This document shows positions 26,825 to 35,844 of a stretch of 64,000 bases of DNA, one piece after another. Every line of letters begins with the position of its first letter. The first letter of the stretch is position 1. Made by a program: the position numbers and the translations under genes. The notes beneath the pieces were generated by a model. It was given only the letters and a program-made list of their open reading frames with translations. It was not told the DNA's origin and did not search any database. The stretch is from JABDNZ01 sp964407425 (GTDB lineage Bacteria > Gemmatimonadota > Gemmatimonadetes > Longimicrobiales > Gaopeijiaceae), in assembly GCA_964407425.1 (NCBI GenBank), contig CAYOVN010000001.1:1-64000 (forward strand), read 5' to 3'.

Positions 26825-27685
26825 ATGTTTTCTACTTCCCGGGGCCTGGACTCTTTCGACCAGTATTTGCAGGACGTTGAGAAGTATCCCCTCATACAGG
26901 ATCCGCAAGAAGAGCGGGCATTGGCCCGCCGAGCCCGGGCCGGCGACAAGGAAGCCGCCGAACGCCTGGTGACGGCCAACCTCAGATTCGTCATCTCCTA
27001 TGTGAAAAAATACCAGGGCCGAGGGTTGGGCCTTGCCGAACTCGTCTGCATAGGGAACGAAGGACTTCTGAAGGCCGTCAAAAAGTTCGATCCGGACAAA
27101 GGGGTGAAGTTCATCTCCTACGCAGTCTGGTGGATTCGCCAGACTGTGCTTCAGGCTCTCGCTGAGCAGACACGCTCGGTCAGAATTCCCCTGAACCAGA
27201 ACTCCAACCTCGCAAAGCTTGCTCGCACCAATACCGCCCTCACCCAACAACTCGGACGGACCCCCACCGATCAAGAGCTCGCCCAGGAAATGTGCGAACC
27301 GGTGGAAACGATCCGAGCCCTACGGAGGGTCGCCGCCAGTGAGCTGAGTTTGGATGCACCCATCGACCGAAGCGACCGGGACAGCGCCTCGTTCGGTGAG
27401 AGGTTCTCAGGGGCTGAAGCCAGTGACATCGAAGAAGACGTAGAGGCCATCGCACGCCGTGACTACCTCGAGAACATGTTCGAGCAGTATCTCACGGAGA
27501 GGGAGCGAAAGATCCTTTACCTGTACTATGGGCTGGACGACGGGGAAGAACGAACTCTGGAAGAGATCGGATCTCTCCTCGGAGTCACCCGTGAACGGAT
27601 TCGTCAGATTCGGAACAGGGCTTTCGAGAAACTTCGGGAAAGTCCCCACGGCGATTCCCTCTCCGGGTTCTGGAACGCCAACTGA
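26825..27685 (+). CDS. RpoD/SigA-like sigma-70 family RNA polymerase sigma factor (second of two)
   Basis: 286 residues. Region 1.2 (SFDQYLQDVEKYPLIQDPQE), region 2 (NLRFVISYVKKYQGRGLGLA and KFISYAVWWIRQTVLQALAE), region 3 and the region 4.2 helix-turn-helix TLEEIGSLLGVTRERIRQIR are complete; region 1.1 is absent. The sequence after region 2.4, ALAEQTRSVRIPLN, is close to the primary sigma factors of Bacteroidota and allied phyla, so of the two factors in the window this is the better candidate for the primary one. It is preceded by promoter-like sequences and followed by a strong hairpin. Confidence 0.9.
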   Translation: MFSTSRGLDSFDQYLQDVEKYPLIQDPQEERALARRARAGDKEAAERLVTANLRFVISYVKKYQGRGLGLAELVCIGNEGLLKAVKKFDPDKGVKFISYAVWWIRQTVLQALAEQTRSVRIPLNQNSNLAKLARTNTALTQQLGRTPTDQELAQEMCEPVETIRALRRVAASELSLDAPIDRSDRDSASFGERFSGAEASDIEEDVEAIARRDYLENMFEQYLTERERKILYLYYGLDDGEERTLEEIGSLLGVTRERIRQIRNRAFEKLRESPHGDSLSGFWNAN

Positions 27686-27716
27686 ACGTCGGGTGAGCCG
27701 ACCTCACGCCCAAGGA

Positions 27717-27762
27717 GAGGGCCCCGCCTTCGGTGAAGGCGGGGCCCTCCTGCTTTCCAATT
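27717..27762 (+). terminator. Strong hairpin after the second sigma factor gene
   Basis: Perfect 15-base stem (27717-27731 with 27735-27749), GAGGGCCCCGCCTTC and its complement, with a three-base loop, followed by CTGCTTTCCAATTTT. It lies between the sigma factor stop and the likely start of the next gene, so it may act as a terminator or an attenuator. Confidence 0.75.
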
Positions 27763-27776
27763 TTACCCCTTCTCGC

Positions 27777-29828
27777 CTGGGCAGGAGAGCTATCCGATCT
27801 CTGGGGCTCCTTTCGGCCCTTGTGCTCCTTTCTCTGGGAACACCCGGGGCCACCCGGGGCCAGGTCGGGGAATGGAACGATTTACGGGTCCTTCAGATGG
27901 TTCGGGACGCCAGAGAGGTTCGTGAGGGCCTCGTTCAGGATTCCACCCTCCGCTCGTACTCCTCCACGGCCCAGGGTTTCGTGTATTTCTACCTGGACCG
28001 GGGTGACACGGGTGAGCGGATCCTGGTAAAAACCGACCAGATCGCCCTGGAGGTGTACTGGCAAACCCCGGATCGATTCAAGCAGCGGATCGTGGGATTG
28101 CGGGACGAAAAGAGTCTTCCCACGAACATCCAGTACCACATGGATCACCTTGTGGTGGTCCAGGACGAGTTCGGGGATTTGATACGAATCGGAGACGGGG
28201 ACGAGGTGGAGGCGGTGACCCACCCGGCGGCCCCTGGCTCCGAGTCGGTCTATGACTTCCTCCTTGCCGACTCCGTGACGCTCACTCTCCCCTCGACCGG
28301 GGACACGATCCGTGTATACGAAATCCAGGTACGACCCCAGGATTTCGACGCTCCTGGCTTCGTAGGAAGCGTCTACCTGGATCGGACAACCAAAGCCATC
28401 GTCCGAATGTCCTTCACCTTCACCCCGGCTTCCTACGTCGACTCCTATCTGGATCATATCAGCATCTCGCTGGAGAACGGCCTGTGGGAAGGAAGATACT
28501 GGCTACCCTACCGGCAAAGCCTGGAGATTCGGCGGGAGGTCCCCTACCTGGACTTCCCCGCCGGGAGTGTGATTCGAGGGTCCTTCGAAGTGGGGGAATA
28601 TGAAATCAACCCCCCCATTCCCTCCAACTTCTTCACGGGCCGGACGATCACCGCCCTTCCACCAAGTGTCAGGGATACCTTCCCCTTCCAGGAGGATATT
28701 CACGCTCAGTTGGAGGAAGAGGGCCTGGGCGGGTTCGCTCCTCCCCCCGAGATGGACGAGATCCGCTCCCTGGCTTTTTCCATCGCCAAGAACGAGTACA
28801 TGAGCGGCCTTGGTCGGAGCAGGATCTTCCTTCCATCCCCAGCCGTTTCATCCGCCCTCCGGTACAACCGGGCCGAAGGACTCGCCCTGGGAGCCGGCAT
28901 CTCCCACACACCCATTCCAAACCTCGGCCTGGCCCTCTACGGCGGGTTCTCCGTCGGCCGGGAGCGTCCGGTCCTCATGGCTCGGATCAATGGTGGACAG
29001 TCCCTACCGGCCCTGAGCCTTTCGGGGTTCTGGAACAAGCCAATGGACCTGGGTCCCGTGAAGGCCATCAGCGGGGTGATGAATACCCTGACCTCCCTTA
29101 CGGTACAGGACGATTACACCGACCTGTTCTTCAGCACCGGCTTGGCGGCCCATCATACCCTCCCGGCAGGAGAAGGGAATGAGGTGAACCTTTCCCTCCG
29201 GTGGGAACAGCACCGCTCCGGCAGGGATGTGGTTTCCTCCGATCCCGCAGATTCCGGGTTCCGCCCTGTGATTCCGGTGGATGAGGGTGTCTGGACCTCC
29301 ATCGGAATCGGGACAGCCCTTCAAACGCCGTGGCCTAACCTGAAGGTGAGGGGTGAAGGGCTCTGGGGCCGTTTCAAGGACCAGAACTTTGGTTCGGTCC
29401 TCCTGGCCCTCGACTACCGCCGACGTTGGCTCAGTCGGGGAACAGAGGTGTTGGTGGACCTCCAGGGAGCTGAGTTGATGGGGGCTCCGCCCACCCAGGC
29501 CGAACACTACCTGGGCGGGCGACTATCCGTCCCCGGATATGGTTTCCGATCCAAAACCGGAGACCGCTTCTGGCTCCTGCGAACCGAAGCCTCCACCGAG
29601 GTCCTTCACCCCTTCGTCCGCGTAAGGGCCTTCGGGGCCGCCGGAGAGGTCAGCAGGGAGCTCCTGGACCCGTCCCCAACCAGGCAAACCTCCTCCCTCC
29701 TTTCAGCTGGACTCGGCCTGGGACTGGGCTGGGACATACTTCGCCTCGACCTTGCCCGGGGCCTCAGAGGGGATGGCGACTGGGAGTTGATGCTCTGGGT
29801 GAAGAAGGATTTCTGGCCCTGGCTCTAG
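27777..29828 (+). CDS. Predicted outer-membrane beta-barrel protein (DUF5686-like)
   Basis: About 683 residues; the start is uncertain. No ATG, GTG or TTG in the right place precedes the signal peptide (AIRSLGLLSALVLLSLG), so CTG 27777 is a placeholder. Residues 50-280 form a periplasmic domain with phrases such as VYLDRTTKAIVRMSFTF and YWLPYRQSLEIRREVPY, similar to the DUF5686 proteins of Bacteroidota. From about residue 320 alternating aromatic and small residues suggest a beta-barrel ending in the aromatic FWPWL. The function is unknown; passive transport or surface display is possible. The stop is followed by the convergent ssb gene. Confidence 0.65.
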   Translation: MGRRAIRSLGLLSALVLLSLGTPGATRGQVGEWNDLRVLQMVRDAREVREGLVQDSTLRSYSSTAQGFVYFYLDRGDTGERILVKTDQIALEVYWQTPDRFKQRIVGLRDEKSLPTNIQYHMDHLVVVQDEFGDLIRIGDGDEVEAVTHPAAPGSESVYDFLLADSVTLTLPSTGDTIRVYEIQVRPQDFDAPGFVGSVYLDRTTKAIVRMSFTFTPASYVDSYLDHISISLENGLWEGRYWLPYRQSLEIRREVPYLDFPAGSVIRGSFEVGEYEINPPIPSNFFTGRTITALPPSVRDTFPFQEDIHAQLEEEGLGGFAPPPEMDEIRSLAFSIAKNEYMSGLGRSRIFLPSPAVSSALRYNRAEGLALGAGISHTPIPNLGLALYGGFSVGRERPVLMARINGGQSLPALSLSGFWNKPMDLGPVKAISGVMNTLTSLTVQDDYTDLFFSTGLAAHHTLPAGEGNEVNLSLRWEQHRSGRDVVSSDPADSGFRPVIPVDEGVWTSIGIGTALQTPWPNLKVRGEGLWGRFKDQNFGSVLLALDYRRRWLSRGTEVLVDLQGAELMGAPPTQAEHYLGGRLSVPGYGFRSKTGDRFWLLRTEASTEVLHPFVRVRAFGAAGEVSRELLDPSPTRQTSSLLSAGLGLGLGWDILRLDLARGLRGDGDWELMLWVKKDFWPWL

Positions 29829-29905
29829 TAGCCTGACCTATCCGCCAGACATGGCCAAACGGTGGGCCCACCGCCCAACCAGCCACCGGTCCAACCGCCC
29901 CCCCC

Positions 29906-30259
29906 CTAGTCTCCAGCTTCCACCGCCTGAGGAGGACTCAGGAGGACGAGCTCCCGGACGTTCACATCAGCTGTGGGAATGCTGACTCCGTCTCGCTCAT
30001 AGGAGTCGTACTCGAGGCGGCCTTCCACGTAGATCCGGTCACCCTTTGAGACATAGTCCTGAGCGAACTGGGCCAGGCGATTCCAGAGGGTCAGGCGGTG
30101 CCAATCCGCCCGCTCCTCGGGTTCCTCCCCGGACCCGTTCGTCCGGCGGTTCGTGGCAAGAGAAAAGTGGGCGACCTTGGTCCCGTTTCCCGTCTCCTGG
30201 ATATCAGGATCCTGCCCGACGTTTCCCACCAGGATGATCTTGTTCACCGATCGACTCAT
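29906..30259 (-). CDS. ssb: Single-stranded DNA-binding protein
   Basis: 117 residues from ATG 30259, preceded by GGAGGGG; the frame extends 42 bases upstream but the family begins at MSRSVNKIILVGNVGQDP. The OB-fold is complete (LATNRRTNG, WHRLTLWNRLAQFAQDYVSKGDRIYVEG in part). It is shorter than E. coli SSB and lacks the long glycine-rich linker and the acidic DDDIPF-type tip that recruits partner proteins; the end reads AVEAGD. It may therefore be a minor or accessory SSB. It lies downstream of polA in the same direction. Confidence 0.9.
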   Translation of the reverse strand: MSRSVNKIILVGNVGQDPDIQETGNGTKVAHFSLATNRRTNGSGEEPEERADWHRLTLWNRLAQFAQDYVSKGDRIYVEGRLEYDSYERDGVSIPTADVNVRELVLLSPPQAVEAGD

Positions 30260-30384
30260 TCGTCCCCTCCGTGGCTTGGGTTCACCGACGCCGCCTCCCA
30301 CAGTGGGAAGGGGCCGTCTTCGGAAGGGAGTATGGAAGGCGGTTGGGGGCTCCTACATGGCGGGCTGGGCCCTGTGTGGATCCG

Positions 30385-33174
30385 TCAGGTTTTGCAGGCG
30401 TACCAGCTGTTCCCTACGCCGAAGTCCACGGCCAGGGGGACATTCAACTCCATGGCGCCCTCCATCTCCTCCACAACCATCCTCCCGACTTCGTCGATCT
30501 GCTCTTCGGGAACCTCCAGGAGGAGTTCGTCATGAACCTGAAGAAGGAGTTTGGCTTCCGGGAAACGGTCCTCAAGAAGCATCTGAATTCGGATCATGGC
30601 GACCTTGATGAGATCGGCCGCCGTCCCCTGGATCGGCGTGTTTTGGGCGATTCGTTCTCCAAACTGCCTGACGTTGAAGTTCCTCGCCTCCATCTCGGGT
30701 ATGTACCGGCGGCGGCCGATGAGGGTTTCGACGAATCCCTGTTCCCGGGCGAGATCCACTTGTTTGTCGAGGAACGCCCGTACACCGGAGAAGCGTAGGA
30801 AGTACTCCTCGATGAAGGATTTGGCCTCGTCCCTCGAGACATCCAGCTGTTTGGCCAGTGAGAAATCCCCCTGCCCGTAGAGGGTGGCGAAATTGATGGT
30901 CTTCGCCCGAGACCTCATTTCCGAGGTCACGTCCTCCAGCGCCACATCGAAGATGACTGATGCCGTTTGCTTGTGGACGTCGATCCCTTCACGGAAGGCC
31001 CGGACGAAAGCTTCGTCCCCGGAGAAGTGAGCCAGAATCCTCAGTTCGATTTGGGAGTAGTCGGCACCGAAGAAGAGGCACCCCTCATCAGCGACGAACC
31101 CCTTCCGGATCTCCCGCCCCAATTCGGTTCGGATAGGAATATTCTGAAGGTTGGGATCGCTGGAGGAGAGGCGACCCGTAGCGGCCACCGTCTGGTTGAA
31201 GCTCGTGTGGAGCCGGCTGGTTTCCCGGTTCACCAAACGAGGGAGGGCGTCCACGTACGTATTGCGGAGTTTCTCCAGTTGCCTGTACTCGAGGAGCTGG
31301 GTTGGAAGGGAGTGCCCCATTCCGGCCAACTCTTCCAGAACCGACGCGTCGGTGGAGGGGCCGGTCTTGGTCTTTTTGATGACGGGAAGGCCGAGCTTCT
31401 CGAATAGGATTTCCCTAAGCTGCTGGGTTGAGTTCAGGTTGAACTCCTCCCCGGCCAGGTCGACCACTTCCTTCCGGAGGGAGGCCAGGTCCTCCTCCAG
31501 CTTCGAGTTCATGGCCCGGAAAAAGGGAACATCGATCCGAATCCCGTTGGACTCCATCCGGGCCAGTACGGGCACCAGAGGCATCTCCAGATCCCTGAAA
31601 AGGGAGTCGAGGGTCTGCTCTTTCAGCTGGGGCTCGAACAACTTCCTGAGACGGAGGGTGAAGTCGGCGTCTTCGCACGCGTATTCCCGCGCTTTGTCCA
31701 GGCCCACCTCGGCGAAGGAGATCTGCTTCTTTCCCTTCCCGGCCACTTCCGAGTAGGGGATCATCCTGTGCCCGAGGAGGTTTACGGCGAGGGCGTCCAG
31801 GCTGTGCTGCCTCCGATTCGGGTCCAGGACATAAGAGGCCACCATCGTGTCGAAACCCACGCCCCGGACCTTCACGCCAGCCCGCTCGAACACGATGAGG
31901 TCGTACTTCAGATTCTGCCCGGTCTTCTCGATCTCCGAGTCCTCGAGAAGCTCGAACAGGGGCCTCATAGGGGGCGAGAGGAGGGGCGGGAGGTTGGCCG
32001 GGGCCCCGGCACCTCCGTCGTCCAACGCCAGCTCCCCCGAACGCCGATGGGCCAGGGGAATGTAGCAGGCCTCTCCCAGTATCCATGAGAGGGAAATCCC
32101 AACCAGGTCGGCTCTGGTGGCATCCTGACTCGTGGTCTCCGTATCTACCGACACGGTACCAGCTGACCGTATCCCCTGAACGATCTCGGCCACCTCGTCC
32201 GGGGTCCGCACCAAGGTGTAGGTGACTGGAATCTCCTCCACAACCGGTGTAGAGACATCCCCTCCCAGCTTCTTCCCGGGACCCGTGAACCGCTCAGCCA
32301 GCCGACGGAAATCCAACTCCACGAATAGCTTCCGAAGCCGTTCCCGGTCCGGTTCCTTCACCTCGAGCAAGCCCAGGTCGAGGTCAATGGGGACGTCGGT
32401 CTGGATGGTGACCAGTTTCTTGGAAAGACGGACAAGATCAGCGTTTTCCGTGAGGGATTCCCGGGCACGTTTCCCTGAGAGCCCCGGAGCATGGTCAAGG
32501 ATGTTTTCCAGGTCCTCGAACTCATTCAGAAGCTTCACCGCGGTTTTGGGACCGATCCCCGGGGCACCGGGCACGTTGTCCGAGGAGTCTCCGATGAGGG
32601 CCAGATAGTCGGGAATCTTCTCCGGGGGGATTCCGAATTTGTCTCCCGCATTGGATTCATCCACCCATTCCGGGGCCACCCCGGTAGGCCCACCACGGCC
32701 TGGATTCAGAAGAAACACCCCGGGTCCAACCAGCTGGTAGAGATCCTTGTCCCCTGATACGATGACGGCTTCCAACCCGGCCTCCCGGGCCTTCAGAGCC
32801 AGCGTGCCGATGACATCGTCGGCCTCGTAACCGTCCACCTCCACCACTGGATCGTGGAAGGCCTCCACCATCTCTCGAATCCGGGGAAGGCTGGCGGCGA
32901 GTTCGTCGGGCATCTTCTCCCGGGTAGCTTTGTACTCCGGGTACATCTCCTCCCGCTTGCTCATCCCCTTATCGAAGACGATCGCCAGGTAGTCCGGCTG
33001 GTGGTTCTCACGGATGGAGAGAAGGAAATTGGCGAACCCGAAAGGGGCCGAGGTGTTTTCGCCCCGTGAATTGGTGAGAGGACGATTGATAAAGGCAAAA
33101 AACGCCCGGTAAATCAGAGCATACGCATCGACTAGAAAAAGGCGAGGAGCCTCTTTGGGAGGGGTTTCAACCAT
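30385..33174 (-). CDS. polA: DNA polymerase I
   Basis: 929 residues, normal length. Residues 10-300 are the 5'-3' flap nuclease (FLVDAYALIYRAFFAFINR, VVEVDGYEADDVIGTLA). Residues 320-500 are the 3'-5' proofreading domain with all three motifs: VDTETT, NLKYD and YACEDAD, so proofreading should work. Residues 540-929 are the polymerase with motif A DYSQIELRILAHFSGD, motif B RSRAKTINFATLYGQG and motif C QVHDELLLEVP. It fills gaps in repair and removes RNA primers. No clear ribosome site precedes ATG 33174; a promoter is predicted 170 bases upstream. Confidence 0.96.
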   Translation of the reverse strand: MVETPPKEAPRLFLVDAYALIYRAFFAFINRPLTNSRGENTSAPFGFANFLLSIRENHQPDYLAIVFDKGMSKREEMYPEYKATREKMPDELAASLPRIREMVEAFHDPVVEVDGYEADDVIGTLALKAREAGLEAVIVSGDKDLYQLVGPGVFLLNPGRGGPTGVAPEWVDESNAGDKFGIPPEKIPDYLALIGDSSDNVPGAPGIGPKTAVKLLNEFEDLENILDHAPGLSGKRARESLTENADLVRLSKKLVTIQTDVPIDLDLGLLEVKEPDRERLRKLFVELDFRRLAERFTGPGKKLGGDVSTPVVEEIPVTYTLVRTPDEVAEIVQGIRSAGTVSVDTETTSQDATRADLVGISLSWILGEACYIPLAHRRSGELALDDGGAGAPANLPPLLSPPMRPLFELLEDSEIEKTGQNLKYDLIVFERAGVKVRGVGFDTMVASYVLDPNRRQHSLDALAVNLLGHRMIPYSEVAGKGKKQISFAEVGLDKAREYACEDADFTLRLRKLFEPQLKEQTLDSLFRDLEMPLVPVLARMESNGIRIDVPFFRAMNSKLEEDLASLRKEVVDLAGEEFNLNSTQQLREILFEKLGLPVIKKTKTGPSTDASVLEELAGMGHSLPTQLLEYRQLEKLRNTYVDALPRLVNRETSRLHTSFNQTVAATGRLSSSDPNLQNIPIRTELGREIRKGFVADEGCLFFGADYSQIELRILAHFSGDEAFVRAFREGIDVHKQTASVIFDVALEDVTSEMRSRAKTINFATLYGQGDFSLAKQLDVSRDEAKSFIEEYFLRFSGVRAFLDKQVDLAREQGFVETLIGRRRYIPEMEARNFNVRQFGERIAQNTPIQGTAADLIKVAMIRIQMLLEDRFPEAKLLLQVHDELLLEVPEEQIDEVGRMVVEEMEGAMELNVPLAVDFGVGNSWYACKT

Positions 33175-33194
33175 GAACCATTCTTTGCCGGGTG

Positions 33195-33356
33195 ATCGTG
33201 GGGAGACTGCTGAGCCGATCCGTTCCGAATAACGTCGGCCGCCTCCAGCCCCATCTCAGTTTCGCGAATCTCGAATCGGACTTCGTCACCCCGAGCCAGT
33301 TTCCGGAGACCTTCTGCAAGAAGCCTTCGTTTCAGAACAGGCAGGAAGATGACGGT
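33195..33356 (-). pseudogene. Possible remnant of a cold-shock-like domain in the polA leader
   Basis: On the minus strand, between the transglycosylase gene and polA, one frame reads a stretch that includes ARGDEVRFEIRETEMGLEAA followed by DVI. This resembles the C-terminal half of a cold-shock domain (Gly, then VxFE, then KGxxAxNV). No in-frame ATG and no N-terminal half with the RNP motifs (KGFGFI, VFVH) are present, and a predicted promoter overlaps its start. It may be a decayed gene or chance. Confidence 0.25.
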
Positions 33357-33375
33357 TCGGTGAAGGAGCCGTCAA
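33346..33375 (-). promoter_or_regulatory. Predicted promoter for polA
   Basis: Minus-strand TTGACG, 18 bases, CATCTT; start near 33339, giving a leader of about 165 bases. Confidence 0.35.
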
Positions 33376-33383
33376 GGAAGAAG

Positions 33384-35756
33384 TCAGGAGTTCGGAAGGT
33401 TGTTACCCCCGGATCCGACTCCCCCCCCGTAGAGCCAAGTAAAGATGGCCCGGTTGGCCGTAACGTTCTTTACGTAGCCCCTGGTCTCATCGAAGGGGAT
33501 CCGTTCCACAAAGAGGGGCCAATCCCCGGCTTCCGGATACTCTTTCCATCGGTTCGCCCTGGTGGGTCCAGCGTTGTAGGCCGAGAGAATGATGGGAAGG
33601 TCGTTCCCGAATCTCCGGCGCATGTCCACGAAAAACGCCACGCCCAGATGGATGTTGATCTCGGCCACATATAGGTGGTCGTCTGCCCTGAATGGGGTGA
33701 TCCCTCTAGCCCGGGCCAGCTCCCTTCCAGTGGAGGGAAGGACCTGCATGAGGCCCCGGGCGTCGGCCCGGGAGAGGGCCTCCAGCCAGAAAGCCGACTC
33801 CTGCCGGATGAGGCCTGCCATCAGGAAGGGGTCCGCCTCCCGATCCCGGGCTTCCTCGATCAAGAGTTCCCTGTAGGGGAATGGATAGATGGCCGCAAGG
33901 AGATCCCGGTCCCAGGCACGTCCCTCCCTCCGAAGCTCCCAACCCAGGTTGATCCCTTCCCGGGTGAAGCCTCTGGCGTTCAGCTCCCTCGCCAACCGCA
34001 GGAGAGTCCCCTGCCTTCGTTCCAGATCGGTGTCGGACCGGAGGCGGGTGGCCAGATCCTGGGCCTCCCACTCAGCACCTTCCTGAAGGCCGATGAACTT
34101 CAGAAGATCGATTTCGGCCAGGCCCTCCTGGACAAAAGCCGGGAAGGGAAGGGTGTCCCGGGCTTCCGGAATGCCCGGAGCGAAGGGCTCCCCGAGTAAC
34201 TCGCCGGCGATGACGGTATAGTAGGAAAGGGGCGCTCCAGCCTGAAGCCGGTGCAACGTTTCCCGCCCCTCCTCATCTCGATCCAGAGAAAGGAGGGTCC
34301 GTCCCGCCCAGAAACCCGCCTCATCCCATCGGCGCCCCTCGGGGAATTCCTCCTGGTAGGCCAGGTAGATCTCGAGAGCGTCCTCTTCCCTACCCATTCC
34401 GAGAAAGAGTTGGCCCATCCTCATCCGGGCCTGCCCCGCAAGATTGTGCGCGGTGGCCGCTTCCACAGTGGCCCTGTATCCTCGAATCGCCCCCTCCCGA
34501 TCTCCCCGATCCTGGAGGGCATCGGCCCGATTGAAGAGGATTTCCACTGCCTCGCCCCGTTCGGGAAACCGCTCCACCAACTCGTCCTGAACCGCCCTCA
34601 CCTCCCCGCTTCGACCCAGCTGTCTCAGGGCCAGGACTTGGAGCGCCAGGGCTGGGGCAGCGAGCGACGCCTCCGTGGCCCCGACCAACTCCCCAAGGAG
34701 GGCAAGGGCTCGGCCGCCCTGTCCCAAGTTCAGATGGCTCCGGGCCCGCGCCAACTGGACGCTGCCCGGGGGTGGAGAAGGGGACAGGCTCTCATATTCG
34801 GCGTAGGCCTCCAGGGCATCGCCGTGTCGGCCCCCGGCGGCCAGAGCCCTGGCTCCAGCCAAAGCAATCCCGACCGAGTCGAAGCCCAAAACCAGGAGGT
34901 GCTCTCCCGCCCGGAGTCCGGCCCGACCGGTATTGGGAAGTTCCAGAACTTCATGGAAAGCCCCTTTGGCACCGGATGAATCTCCCCTGGCGAGCCGCAG
35001 TACCCCCACCCGATCCCAGGCCTCCGCCTGATCGGAGGCGTCGGAGAGAGACGGCAGCGCACTCCAATACGCCGCTTCCGCTCCCGTTGAATCCCCTGCC
35101 GCCAACAAAGAAGCCGGCAACAGGTCCCAGCCCAGATGCCGGACCTCGTTTTCTCCCACCAGGGACAGGGCCAGGCGGGTCACCTCCCGAGCTCCCTCCC
35201 CGGAAGCCTTTCTCGCCACCTCCAGGGCCACCCAATCCGCCATCCCTCGACCCGTTTCCCCTACCTCAGCGATATCAACCAACGCCTCCTGATACATACC
35301 CAGGCGTCCCCGAAGCCTGGATCGCCTCACCCGAACCTCCATCCCGTCCACCCCTTCGGCGGAAGCTTCGGACCCAAGACTCTGGGTGTATGCGGAATCC
35401 GCCTCCGACCAGAGGCCCTCCCCCTCCATGGCTCTTCCCAGGAGATACCATGCCTCCCCTCCCTCCAACTTCCCCGCGGCCAATGAACCTTCCAGAAGCC
35501 CCCGGACCCTGGACCAGTTTTTCCAGCCCAGTTCCGCCCTGGCCATCAACAAGGTCAGGTCGACGTCATCTCCTGGCCCCTCCGGAAACAAGACGCTCAG
35601 CCGCCGGGAGGCGTGCCAGTGTCGGCCCCGGGCCATCTCCATGCGCACCGTGTCCATGGCCGCTTCGGTTTCGGGCGATAGGGGGGAAGCGCCCGGAGGG
35701 GGGGCGTCCGCCGGTTGAGTTTGGAGAAGAAAAGCGAGGAGGAGACTAGAAATCAT
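33384..35756 (-). CDS. Lytic transglycosylase with long helical-repeat N-terminus (Slt70-like)
   Basis: 790 residues. A short signal peptide (MISSLLLAFLLQTQPADA) is followed by about 580 residues of TPR-like helical repeats rich in Ala, Leu and Gly. The C-terminal 160 residues are the SLT domain: LIRQESAFWLEALSRADARG with the catalytic Glu, then GLMQVLPSTGRELAR and IILSAYNAGPTRANRW. It cleaves the glycan strand of peptidoglycan to 1,6-anhydro products in the periplasm, with the repeat region forming a ring or scaffold as in Slt70. An AGAGGG site precedes ATG 35756. Confidence 0.9.
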   Translation of the reverse strand: MISSLLLAFLLQTQPADAPPPGASPLSPETEAAMDTVRMEMARGRHWHASRRLSVLFPEGPGDDVDLTLLMARAELGWKNWSRVRGLLEGSLAAGKLEGGEAWYLLGRAMEGEGLWSEADSAYTQSLGSEASAEGVDGMEVRVRRSRLRGRLGMYQEALVDIAEVGETGRGMADWVALEVARKASGEGAREVTRLALSLVGENEVRHLGWDLLPASLLAAGDSTGAEAAYWSALPSLSDASDQAEAWDRVGVLRLARGDSSGAKGAFHEVLELPNTGRAGLRAGEHLLVLGFDSVGIALAGARALAAGGRHGDALEAYAEYESLSPSPPPGSVQLARARSHLNLGQGGRALALLGELVGATEASLAAPALALQVLALRQLGRSGEVRAVQDELVERFPERGEAVEILFNRADALQDRGDREGAIRGYRATVEAATAHNLAGQARMRMGQLFLGMGREEDALEIYLAYQEEFPEGRRWDEAGFWAGRTLLSLDRDEEGRETLHRLQAGAPLSYYTVIAGELLGEPFAPGIPEARDTLPFPAFVQEGLAEIDLLKFIGLQEGAEWEAQDLATRLRSDTDLERRQGTLLRLARELNARGFTREGINLGWELRREGRAWDRDLLAAIYPFPYRELLIEEARDREADPFLMAGLIRQESAFWLEALSRADARGLMQVLPSTGRELARARGITPFRADDHLYVAEINIHLGVAFFVDMRRRFGNDLPIILSAYNAGPTRANRWKEYPEAGDWPLFVERIPFDETRGYVKNVTANRAIFTWLYGGGVGSGGNNLPNS

Positions 35757-35790
35757 GGGCCCTCTGGCGGTCCATTATCAGAAATAAGGA

Positions 35791-35823
35791 GAAGAGGCCA
35801 CCCCGCCATGGGGTGGCCTCTTC
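35791..35823 (-). terminator. Hairpin between the TolQ/ExbB-like gene and the transglycosylase gene
   Basis: Fourteen-base perfect stem GAAGAGGCCACCCC with its complement and a five-base loop, followed on the minus strand by TCCTTATTTCTG. It ends the transcript of the TolQ/ExbB-like gene. Confidence 0.7.
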
Positions 35824-35844
35824 GAACTGCTTGCTGTGGCTCGA

